Assembly (NCBI GenBank): GCA_000934455.1
Contig: KN889878.1
Coordinates: 16,276-46,017 of the forward strand
Direction of reading: 5' to 3'
Source: Apostichopus parvimensis
Taxonomy: Eukaryota > Echinodermata > Holothuroidea > Aspidochirotida > Stichopodidae
Length of the DNA: 29,742 nucleotides
In this document: one piece after another, positions 10,501-22,500 of the stretch
Numbering within the stretch: the first letter of the stretch is position 1
Layout of the letters: every line of letters begins with the position of its first letter
Position numbers and translations under genes: made by a program
The notes under the pieces: generated by a model
Told to the model about the DNA's origin: nothing
The model's input: the letters and a program-made list of their open reading frames with translations, nothing else
Databases searched by the model: none

Positions 10501-13500
10501 GTACGGGATGCAAAGGCAATTGGCCTTTCTTCGCCATTTGGCATAATGTGGGAAATAACAGCGCCAATACCATAGGCTGATGCATCACATGCCAGTTTGA
10601 GCACTTTGTTAACATCATAATGAACTAAGAGTTGACTTTGCAATAATTGTTCCTTACTTTGATTAAAAGCAATTTCACATGCTTCAGTCCACTTCCAGGA
10701 CACGTCTTTACGCAATAACTCATTTAATGGATGCAACAATGTAGCCAGATTAGGCAGAAATTTGCCATAGTAATTTAACAGTCCGAGATACGATTTTAGT
10801 TCTGAAACGTTGGTTGGGCTAGGAGCCTTTTTAATAGCTTCCAGCTTTTGAGCAGTAGGATGTAGGCCATCACCATCCACTTTATGCCCCAAGTACTCAA
10901 CAGAAGGTTTAAACCATTCACATTTGGATGGCTTAACCCTGATATGGTATTTCTCTAAGCGACTTAACACTTCACCAACGATTTGCTCATGACGTGTCAT
11001 GGAGGGGGAGGATATTAAAATATCTTCAAGGTAACACACAACACCCTCAATACCCTGAAGGATCTGATCCATGATACCCTGAAAGATCCCTGGAGCTGTC
11101 GATACGCCAAAAGGTAACCTGTTAAATTGAAACAAACCCAAATGGGTATTAATGGTTAACAATTTCTTTGACTGGTCGTCCAACTCCAATTGCTGATAAG
11201 CCTGAGTCAAATCTAATTTGGTAAACACCTGCCCCCCAACTAATGTTGCAAACAAGTCATCCGCTGTCGGTAAGTTACACCGAGCATTCTCAATATCACG
11301 GTTCACAGTCACTTTATAGTCCCCACACAAACGGATTCCTCCATCCGCTTTGGGTACCACAACAATAGGTGTTGCCCAGTCACTTGTGTCCACCTTTTTG
11401 CAATAGAAACAGGACTGTTCCTTAAAAGGGCATTCCTCTGGGGCATGGTTAGGGTCTGTACAACGATAACAAAATTGTCCTTGACCCCTCATATTTTCCG
11501 ATTTCCTACCGTTATTTTGTTTGTGACTTTGAAATTTCCCATATCCCACCTTTATTTTATTAACCTGGGGTTGTTCATTCACAGGGCGTGATTGTGGTTG
11601 ACCCTGGAATTCAAGTGTTTGTTTGGTGGCTAGCTCCATTGCGTTGGCTATTTCAGTCGCTTTTTGAAGTGTAAGTCGTGTCACAGATAGCAACCTCCTT
11701 TGAATCTGCTGATCGTTGATCCCACAAACAAGGCGATCCCTTAGGGCTTCATCAAGAAAGTTCCCAAATTCACAAGTAGCTGCTAACTTCTTAATTTCCA
11801 CCAAATAGGCCGAAATATTTTCACTATCACGTTGATCACGCTTATGAAATTTAAATCTCTCTGCTATTGTCAGTGGTTTCGGTGAAAAGTGATCCTTTAA
11901 CATGGCCGTCAACTCGACTAACGACTTCTCGGCTGGTTTCGTCGGTGACAATAGCGATTTTAACAACGCATAGGCTACCGGACCTACCACGGTGAGGAAC
12001 GTACTCACGGCTCTGTCATCGCGTATGTTATTAGCCTGGAAGAATAACGCTAGGCGTTCGAGGTAACACTGGACATCCTCCTGTCCTTCTCTAAACTCGC
12101 CAATTTGGCCAATCGTTGCTGCCATCGATTTGTATTAAGGTTCCTGAGTACCGGAGCGGAACTACTATATCGTTATTTCTCGAAAAAAAGTTATCCTATC
12201 TTCGTCGCCAGTGTAACGTATTGGGTATTCCAGATGAGAATAATGAAACGAGATGGTTCTAAGTGCAACATGGTTTATTCAAGTCCTGAACTGGAGGGTG
12301 CATCCTGATATTACGGGATGCTACACTAATTTACAGACCGTGGTTGGCGGCAACTTGACTTGCTTGCGATTGGACTACCCAAATATAGTGGTAGGTGGCT
12401 TCTATATTTCCATGACATCCAGGTCAGCGCATAAAAACATTCTGCATACATTACTGCAGAACTGCCAAGCGACCAATTAGCCAGGTCCGCAACCTGGATA
12501 ACCAGGACTTTTTTGTGCATTGTAGCCTCGTTATGTACTCTGAAGATTTCTGTGGTATCATAGCAAAGTTATCAAGTAAGTAACCGATATTTCAAGGCTT
12601 GTTACTTTGACAGTAAAAAAGCTTTTAGTGACATACACGTATAGGAATTTGTGGATGAAGCCATGAAGGGTGGGGTTAATTTTGTGATGGAATTGGGCAA
12701 GTTATATACAGGTACCATACAATAGTAGAGGATGATTAGCAAAACTCTGACACCTATATGGAATAACTGGATTATATTCTCAGATTATATTCATTAATAA
12801 TTGTGCTGCTGTGTTGAACTACTACAACCAGTTATGGTGAGCGTCTCAACTTCTCAAGTGTTATTTACTCTGTTCTTGTTTAAGCCCTTATTTTACCTTT
12901 CACTCAGCAAATGAAACCTTCATGTATAAGAAAGGTACAGTAGCAAATACAAAATCAATCTTGTTCTAGACACTTGTTTAAGCTTTACTAAAAATCTAAA
13001 ATGTAGACGTACACAAGACAAAATGCTGTGATCATTTTAAATTTAACAACGTTGGAGAAGTTCAGGGAATAATTAGTTACTAGATACAGGTTGCCTGTAT
13101 GATGTTTCCATTCAATATGTGTGTGTGTTGCTGCAAAGAAGTACACATGCGTTCATGAACCTTCTTTACGTAGCCGGCAACTCCAAATTTCTCTCTTAAC
13201 CAGATATTCTTTTGTTTTTGGTTTCAAAACTAGACAAATTTGATCCTATTTTTTTTTATATTAACCTTGGCCTCCCACAACCCCCCCCCCCCCACACCAA
13301 TAGTATACCTAGGCATTTAGTTCATATTGAAGGGAAAATGTCAGAAGAAGGCATGCAATGCAAATTTTCAAATCCCTGGGTTATCCAATGTTTTATTATT
13401 AAATAAATGCTCCCTTAATCCTGTTGTGAATAGACTTACAGTTAGGCCAGAAACGTTGGGATTAGCCGACACATTCCGACGCTTTCTGATAGCAGTTCTA

Positions 13501-16500
13501 CTGTAGTTGGTATATTGGGAACTGATCGATATAAGATCTTGCTACATAGAGGTGTGATAAACCACATATTCTGTCATGAGTATCACTGTTTGTTTTGGGA
13601 AGAGAAAATGTCACAAAGCATCAAAGTGTAAACTTGCGTCGGAAAAAGAGTTTTGTTTCCTTAATATCCATCTGTGAAAGCTTAGCTCACAGCGGCTGGG
13701 ATATTTCCTCATTGCCTACAGTATGTATACATCGTGCTGAAGGTGTGTGACAACTTGTGTGTGCAGTGAAAAAGAACTTCTGTGTACTGCACATATTTGT
13801 GGCCTTGGAATTAAATAAATGGATGTCTGGCTGGCTGGCTCATACTAACAATTAAGTGAAGCATAGGAGAAGGGAAAGAATGCAGTCATGTAAATATTAG
13901 GGATTTATATAGTCATAATGTTACTTAAAGCTGGGTGGTGTGAATTGAAATTCTGGTAAAATCATTTATACTGTGTTATCCTGTATATCATACTGCAGTC
14001 TATTGTTCTTTTACCAGAACTTTGAAGCCAAGGAATGCTTCCTCACAATTTCTGATTACCCATAGTGCAGAATGAATATTAAAAAAGCTACTACTATTTA
14101 TATTTTTTTTGTCCTTCTCCAGTTTATTCCCTACCCTGCTCCTTTAATCCTCCCTTTGTCCCTCCACTGTTTATCTCCTACCTCTCCTCTTCCCCTGTTG
14201 CTTTCTTCTCTCCATCCCTTGTCCACTAATCCCCTTACATGTATCTCATTGTGTTCACCGTGCTCATTAACCTGTCTGTATTCTGTGTGTGTTTTTGTCC
14301 CTTCTGTTACTGTTACTTGTCATTTAGCCTCTGAAGAAGATCCTGCTAGGATCGAAACGTCAGGCCAACTTACTTTTACACATGTATACTATTTAATAAG
14401 TGGAGGTAAAGGTCAATACCACTCTTTTATTTTCCACAATATTCTTCAACATTTCAAATTTTGGGAGTTTATAAAATGATGGATCATTAACATCAGCACC
14501 TTCTCTTTAAATATCAAGGATTCTGACAGGGTTACCTGGTGAAATGCAGAGTTCAATATGCAATGTAGAAATCACACCTCTTTATCATCTCTTACAGGTA
14601 CCAGAATTCCTCAGACAATGACCTTCAGTATTGGGGCCTAGACTATCCACCCCTAACAGCTTACCATAGCTGGCTTTGTGGATATGTGTAAGTTGACCTA
14701 TCATGAAATGTAGTAAGAAAACATACATTATTAATTATCCAGTACAATTCACAAGTGTAACAACTTAAAATCTGAATGTCAAATAATTCACTATTGCCAT
14801 GAACTGCTCACAATTTATCATTTAAAGGGCCTGCGTTAGCCATGATCAATTCAATAATATCTTGTTTAAATAGCAACTGTTTTTTTTATGGGAAGGTCAT
14901 GATCCAAATATATTTAATGACCGCTGCTACTGCTGCTGTTAAGTAGCCTGCACAAAGTAGACTAGCAACTGTATGGAATGACTGTTAATCAAAATTATGA
15001 TTACCTCGGCCAGACCAAAGATTTATACTGCCATATGTGTAGGAGTTAAAAGCATTCTGGTGCTGTGGCCGAGTGGATGAAGGTGATGGCATTTGAAGCA
15101 GTGAAGCTTAGCAATCAGGAGGTCAGTTCAAAGTAAGGTTGGTTTTTCATCCAAGAGCAATTTATGGTTTTCTCATCTGAAATGACTCGTGCTAAATTGA
15201 ACAGAACTCAAATTTGAGTGAAATGTTGTATTGGAAGCCACCAACATGAAAGTTGTAAGCCCTTGTGGGCTTCTCCCACATTCATGGTTGCTTAAGTTTG
15301 TTAAACATAACTGCCTGGTTATGATTATTATTATCATTATTATTCTGAAGGAAACAGTGAAGTTTAGTCATTCCATACATGAGTGATGCGTACATACTGT
15401 AATACCTCAAAGATTGGAGGATTAAATTTCTAAGATTAAAGTGCTCCAATGGGAAAACCATTGAAAGGAATATGTAAGACACATATCTTCAGTACTTAGT
15501 TCCTGTTAGCAATCTACTCTTCTCATAGTTTCAGTATTTTCAAGCACTTATCCAAATATGGCTGAAACCATCACTGGTAATGATTCATTGAGTAAAAAAC
15601 TAGAAGCATGTAACTAAATGCAGTCATCTAAATGTTCAAGAAGATGATTTGTATTTCCTGACCAAAGTAATTCAGCTCTGTTGTACGTTTCACCAGACAC
15701 ACTGGCTTTTGGGTTCGGACACCTGAATTTTCAATAAAAGTGTTATGCAATATTGCTTCTTTTGTCCGCCTTAAATATTCCAAGAAATGTTGTATTAAAG
15801 TCAATCTAGTCAGTAGAATCATAACTCAGTGAAGTGGTTAGTTAGTCTAGTCTGCTTTATATCGATAGCGAAATGGAACCAGAGCTTCATGTACATGTCA
15901 GGCAGGTTTGTGGCTCACATGGGCATAGCTTAGATACTTTATTTTGAATTTCCCAGAATTTGTTTTCATTTCTTACGTCTGTTGCGACAGCCACACCAGT
16001 GCAGCCATCTGCCAATATACATGTTGCGCTAATGTATTTGTGCGTGGTAGGATATGTAGTACTAACACAGACCTGATTATTCTTGTTACCTGCAGAGCAG
16101 ACAAGATTAATCCGGACTGGGTAGCGTTGCAGAGTTCAAGAGGATATGAGAGCGATACGCACAAGCTGTTCATGCGGTATACTGGTAAACATCACAAAAA
16201 ATTGCTGAACGAAAATATGTTATATTTTTATGACAATATGCCAGGTGACAGACACTTAGCTGATTTATTCTGAATCACCAGACGAGAATCACATTCTGAT
16301 AGAATTTGTTAATATGAAGATGTAAATCTTTTAAAGTTGGGTCAAATGTTCCCTTGTTGTGACTGTAATGCAATAGCAGACCGATGTGTTTGAGTCCATG
16401 ATCATTATCTGACAAATTTATCTCTTCAAATTAAATGGTCTTTGCCTTTCGTTTGCTCTCCGCAAAGTTACTCCAGTAATGGTACAAAGTAGTCTACAAT

Positions 16501-19500
16501 AAAAAAAAATGATTTAAGTGATTTGATTGGAGGATCTGAAGTTAACAACCCTCTTGACTTATAAATTTCTCTTCACAGTGATGATAGTTGATGTGATCCT
16601 CTACTTGCCTGCCATCCTTCTCTTTTACTTGTTTGCAATCAAGGGCAAGACGATAGGAGAGAGGCTGTTTCTAACGTCAACCGTGCTGTTGTATCCAGGA
16701 CTGATACTGATTGATCATGGACATTTCCAGTATCCTTGACTCTTATTTTAAATTAGCTTTAATCGCCAGTGAGTGTAGAGAATAGGAACAGTCTAGATAA
16801 AAGTGATATATAACACCACAAAAAACCACAAAGAACAACAGAACCCAGACAACATGGACAACAGGAGCACAAGAAGTGGGCAAGGGGGCAAGGGAAGCAA
16901 ACAAAGGCAACACAGGCAACACTCACAGAAAACAGGAAAAAAACCATAAGAACCATATAGAACAGAACAGAACAGACCAGCACAGAACAGAACAACTAAA
17001 CAAAAAAGAAAAGAAAAAGAACACAAGAAAGAAAAAATACAATCTCAACAATTGACAGACCAGGGAACAGATTTTGTCAAAAAATACAAAAACAATAACA
17101 AATGCACAGGAATTATGGGGTGGAGTGGGAAAGGGCTAGTGTACAGGAGACACTAAGCATTGTATACAGCCCATTGGGAAGTAATTAATACCTGGTCTTT
17201 CCTTAAAGGTTACAGCATATGTTTTGATCACCAGACCAAAGCAGATTCATGAAAAAAGAGTTTAGCTTTAGGCACTGCAGTGTCAAAAGTAGGATGCTGA
17301 GGAAGCCTGCCCCATCACTGCAGCTAGGCTACATGGATCATTACATGTCTGGTAATATGATCTACAGTTTAACACAATAGCTACTGCTGGTCTACAGAGG
17401 TATTAACCTCTGTTGTTTTCAGCATTGCTGCAGGGGAGTATACAGCATTCTGTGGCATTTCTATTTGACTTCGTATCTGAGGGAAGTTTCATAAACTTAT
17501 CAAAATATTCATAATTTTAGACAGGTATCTCTAGCAAAATTTAACAAATGTACTTTCATATATTGTATTACAAAGCTTCAGTTCCTTGTTTTTCATAACA
17601 GTCCATGACTGCTTTCTGTAGATATAATAATGCCAGCCTTGGGTTGACAGTATTTGCCGTGACCTTCGTCAGTCTAGGTCATGACCTTTGGGGTTCTTTC
17701 TTCTTCGTCTGCGCTCTCAATTACAAACAGATGGAACTTTATCATTCCGTTCCTTTCTTCTGTTTTCTCCTGGGAAAATGCTTCAAGTCCTCTGAGGAAA
17801 ATGGGTAAGAAACCATTTAATGTCCCAAATTATGTATTTTAAGGTGAAATCCCTACTATATGTTCTCATCATCTGTAATTTTTCCTAACCTAAGCTTAGA
17901 TCCATAAATCCAGTATATTTGCTCTCCTATTGCCAGCTTTATGGGTGTTTGCTACAATGGAAGTGAAGAGAATAAACTTTAATATTTTTATTCCTATTCG
18001 ACTGTCATTAAGTTGTTAGTTTTACACTGACCCCCTGAACCATGCGCTATTTTTAAGTGAGAGTATGTCGTTGCTCAAATGCTGTAATGTAAACCACAGT
18101 GTTATAATTACTCTATAACCAGAATGTGCAATCAAAGTGTGTTTCTGGATGTCAAAGTGTACCAATACCCTGGAGGCTGGGCAATAGAAACTATAAACAT
18201 GCATTGAAGCAACTATGTACAGTACTCATGTTGCTGTTGACAGGGGGGGGAACAAATAAATTTGCCATCATATAGAAAGGATCAGTTACATAATAATAAA
18301 ATGTGTGATCAAGTTCTGTGTTTTCTTCGTTAAAGAGAAATATACTCTGATTTGATTTTGGACACTCATTGAATGGCCTATTATTAAATAACAATAATTA
18401 AATTCTGTTTCTTATCAAGATACTCAACAGTTTTATGTTACAGTCGACTCAGTATCATAATTTGAACCTTCTGCATCCTGTTAATAGTAAAGCTCTTTAA
18501 CATTCTGACCATTATTCCACTGGACCTTTCTTTTTTTCTCAACAGCTTGTGGAAACTAATTAAAATTGGGTCTGTGGTCGTATTAAGCTTTGGACTTTGT
18601 TGGTTACCATTTCTGAGAGATACAGATGTTGCTCTACAGGTCCTACGTCGCCTCTTTCCTTTTGGAAGAGGTCTCTTTGAGGTAAGTCCTGACCAATCCT
18701 GTCCCGCCCACTAAGAAAGAGGACTTGACCCGCCAAAATGTGAGGTACCCTTACACATAAACTGGTCTCTCTCTCTCTGAGAATACTGTCAGGTTGAGGC
18801 AGGGAATAATTTATCCAGTATTCCATCGCAAAATGCTATTCAGAATGGTTAAAATGCTACATAGGTGCATAGCAGTTTTGTTCACAACAGACATAGTATT
18901 TAATGTGTAAAAGTAAGTTGGCCTGACGTTTCGATCCTAGCAGGATCTTCTTCAAAGGCTAAATGACAAATAACAGTAACAGAAGGGACAAAACACGCAC
19001 AGGACAAAAAGGTTAATGAGCATGGGGAACACAAAGAGATAGATGTAAGGGGATTAGTAGACAAGGGATGGAGAGAATAAAGAAAGAGAGAAATTACAAT
19101 AAAATAGTATTTTATTGGAGACAAAATTCAGAACCTTCAAAACTGCTACACAAAACTTTGAATACTTCAATTACTCCCTGTTAGATTCAAGAGATGAATA
19201 GGTTTATAAAAAGCAGATGTGCTATAAATGCTTTTGTTGTTCATCACTGTAACTGATTGGTAGTCTACCGTGTTCTTACAAACAGGAAGAAGCTATAATG
19301 TGCTGAAACTTAAATTTTTCATGTGAAGATATTTATCAAATATCCCATATCTTGTGTTTTTTTCAATGGCAACTCAAGTAGTACTTAGCTAATGAGAGAA
19401 ATGTTGAGAAAATTGTAAAAAATGTATTCATGAACCTTTTATACTCTTAAGTGTGTTTGTTCACTGCTTCTGTAGAATCTCATTAGAATCACTTGAGCTG

Positions 19501-22500
19501 ATTTGATAAACCATCAGAGAAGATTTGAAATTGAATCCCCAAAGTAGGCCCTTAGAAGTTATCATTACTTAGTAGTTTCTTTTAAGAATATTTAAGTACA
19601 AGTTCAGCATGTTTTTCTTAAGTATTCCAAGTTTCTTTTTGATGTGATTAATAAATATAATTATCATGTGTCTGAGAGAAATATGTTGACTGTGTAATCA
19701 CATCTATTAAAATTCTTGCTCGTTAACCATCACATGGGACAAAATCTAGGTAGGTGTCTTTTGGCAGCAGTATGTCGAGGAATCCCTTTTTCATTTGGTA
19801 ACTTATTATGCCAAACTGCAAAAATCTTCTGTAATTTGAAGTGCAGGGATATCATCAAACTAAGTTTTCCCTTCTAGATGTATCATTAATTGTATTTTCT
19901 TGTCATATTTTGGTTTCTTCAGGATAAAGTATCTAACATCTGGTGTGTTCTGGATGTTCTTTTCAAACTGAAGAAAAACATAGCACCAGATCATCTAGTC
20001 CTCCTGAGCCTAGCAACCACTATTATGTGTTTGCTGCCCTCTGCATTCCATTTACTCCTCAATCCCACCATAGAAAAATTTAAGTATTCACTGGTAAGTA
20101 GAAATCAATTTTATGGTAACACTCATGCAAGAGTAGTAGAGTTTCTTTGTGGAAAAATCCCTTTGCTCACATAGTATCGCTATTCGCATGTACAATGCAA
20201 CGAAGTGGGACATATTTGTGAACTGTTTTTTACTTTTGTGAATTCTGGTTATAAGATATGATCATTACTTGAATACTGTTATATGGTTATGAAAATTATT
20301 TGTTTGTTCATGGACATACATATACCTGGGTTTTTGCTAGTACTGTACTCAGCTGCTAAACATTTCATTTTCTAATGTTACACTGGACTTTAACCAACTG
20401 CAACTTAATACCAACGACCAGCCTCACCCCCCCTCCCCCCCCCCATACTCCCTCATCCCAGATTGTTACTACATGAAAACTGCAGATTATCATTTTTCTT
20501 TAAATTTCTCTGCAGGTTAATTGTTCACTGGTATTTTTCCTATTTTCTTACCAAGTGCATGAAAAGAGTATATTAATACCAGCATTGTAAGTATTATATG
20601 TCACTTGTGATAACTTCATTTATAAAGCTCATCATATTATTACTGTTGTACCTTTATAAAATAAAATAATAATAAAAATAAAGTAGTACTTATATAGCGC
20701 GTTCATCAGCAACGCTGCTCGAAGCGCTTTACAGGAATTGAAACAATTATTATACAGGAAACATTTAAAATACAGGAAACATTCAAAAGCAAATAGTAGA
20801 AAAGTATCGCCTAAAAGGTATACACCATAAAACCTATAATAGGATAGAAAAATACATATAAAGTAGTCATTTATTAATAGAATGTCTGTTACTAACTAAT
20901 ATTTGATGTTTTAAAGTGGTTTTTAGATTTTCTTTAACCTCATTTACATATATCCACCTCTTTAATGTGTATCGCTATGACAATCCATTGTAGTATGGAA
21001 ACAACCATGTCTGTGTAGGAGAAGATAGTCCTGGAAAGAGAATTTCCTCTGTAAATTTCCAAAGTGCCTAACCATGGTTGTGCCGCCTCTCAAGGTGTTT
21101 CACTAAGGCATGGCACACAATCACCACGTCTCATTTGCATATTGTAGGTGTGGGGTCAGCTGAAGAGATTCAAACTCACACAGTTTAGTTGTTTCACATG
21201 GTTAATAGAGTATCATAGTGATACACATTCCAGTGAGAGATATTCAATGATGATGATGATGTTGATGAGAAATGCATTGAATGCATGTGATGATGAGAAA
21301 TGCATTGAAATGATTTAAATTATATATTAAAACACAATGAGGGGGCATTGAGTCACTCCTGCAAGAGTAAAGCTATCAAAAACTGTCTTGTAATTCTCAC
21401 TTTTGATCTCACACTGTACATATCAAAGTGAAATCATCAAACAGGTTATTCATGTGAGGGAAACAATAGTTTAATTCACTTTGACCTTTATTGGTTTCTC
21501 TCTCCTTTGTTCCAGATCTGTGTGTCTAGTCTTCCATAATCAGCCGTTTCTTGCCTCTTGGTTTCTCCTTATTTCTACATTCAGGTAAGAATTCAAAGCC
21601 TTACCAGTTTATAGTTTCAATGGTGTCACTAAATATGGCTTTAAAAGAAAGTACCCACAGTTCAACTCTACAAAGTATTTTCTTGATGTGCAAAAAAAAC
21701 ATTTTTCTTTTGATTGTTGACAAACAAAAGTGATGATATTCCCAAATGTAAATGAGTTTCTGAACAGTCAAGTTTTAAGTTCTTATTACACGTAGAAAAA
21801 CAGCTGAACCTTAGTATTGTACATTCCTATAACCATATGAAGTGAGTTTTTAGTTGTGGAACAAGTTTTCCCTTGCTATTTTACTCTTTTTCGTCTTTTT
21901 GTTAAGGTCTACTCGACTATATGCAAATGCCTTCTCACATTCATGCCAAGGGAATCATGCAAAAAAATATGATTTTCTGTTGGAAAAAAAAAACATGCAC
22001 TGTGTAGAAGTTTGCCCAAGAGTTATTATCACATTTGTAGTATATTTATACCCTTCGTCAATTATGTTATCGGTGAAAATCAAATAACTTTTTAGTTATA
22101 TATATATAGTTATATTATATATATAATAAAGAAGATGCAGAAAGAAAGCAAACTTAGAAAGCAGTCTGAGAATCAGAATGTTCTGATAGCAGTTGCCAAA
22201 GGAGTCTATAAATTTGAGAGATGTGACCACCATTTGACTTCCCGGCATGGTCCAGTTACAACACTGATTGACATATCATCATCATTGTAGGAATATTTAG
22301 GAAAACATAAGTTTTTTTTTAATGTATTTCCAGACCTTCAATAATTAACGATATGGGTTTGACTGTAATGAGAATTTTTTTTGGCTGTTTCTGAGATTCC
22401 TTTTATTTTCTGTGTTTTCTTTTTTTTTAGATTTGTTTGTGCATTTCCTGTAAATGGTACTAGGGAAATGTGTGCCATCTGGATTACTGTACATGTTGAC

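Larger units (their letters stand above)
8916..12325 (-). mobile_element. Mag-like Ty3/gypsy LTR retrotransposon, internally deleted
   Basis: A 3410-bp element in ALG6 intron 2, antisense to the gene. It is bounded by 114-bp LTRs (TG...CA) and a 5-bp target-site duplication CTAAT at 8911-8915 and 12326-12330. Order on the minus strand: LTR, primer-binding site, gag zinc knuckle, reverse transcriptase, RNase H, integrase, polypurine tract, LTR. Short LTRs and the gag/pol sequence resemble the Mag lineage (K02A2.6-like polyproteins). Protease, the RT N-terminus and the integrase N-terminus are missing, and the integrase is frameshifted, so the copy cannot be autonomous. The LTRs differ at only 2 of 114 positions, indicating a fairly recent insertion. 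Confidence 0.96.

Noticed and set aside
14072..14479. 135-codon frame rich in Leu, Pro and Ser ending in [12 protein letters not shown]
   Set aside because: It is the pyrimidine-rich repeat plus the hammerhead-like core; the same peptide appears in the second repeat copy, so it is repeat DNA and not a gene.
15060..15140. Intact tRNA-Ser gene
   Set aside because: The anticodon arm and B box are degraded and the sequence continues into a SINE body with an ATT tail.
16759..17026. Two minus-strand frames rich in Cys, Phe, Leu and Val
   Set aside because: Translation of the T-depleted low-complexity tract; no real protein features.
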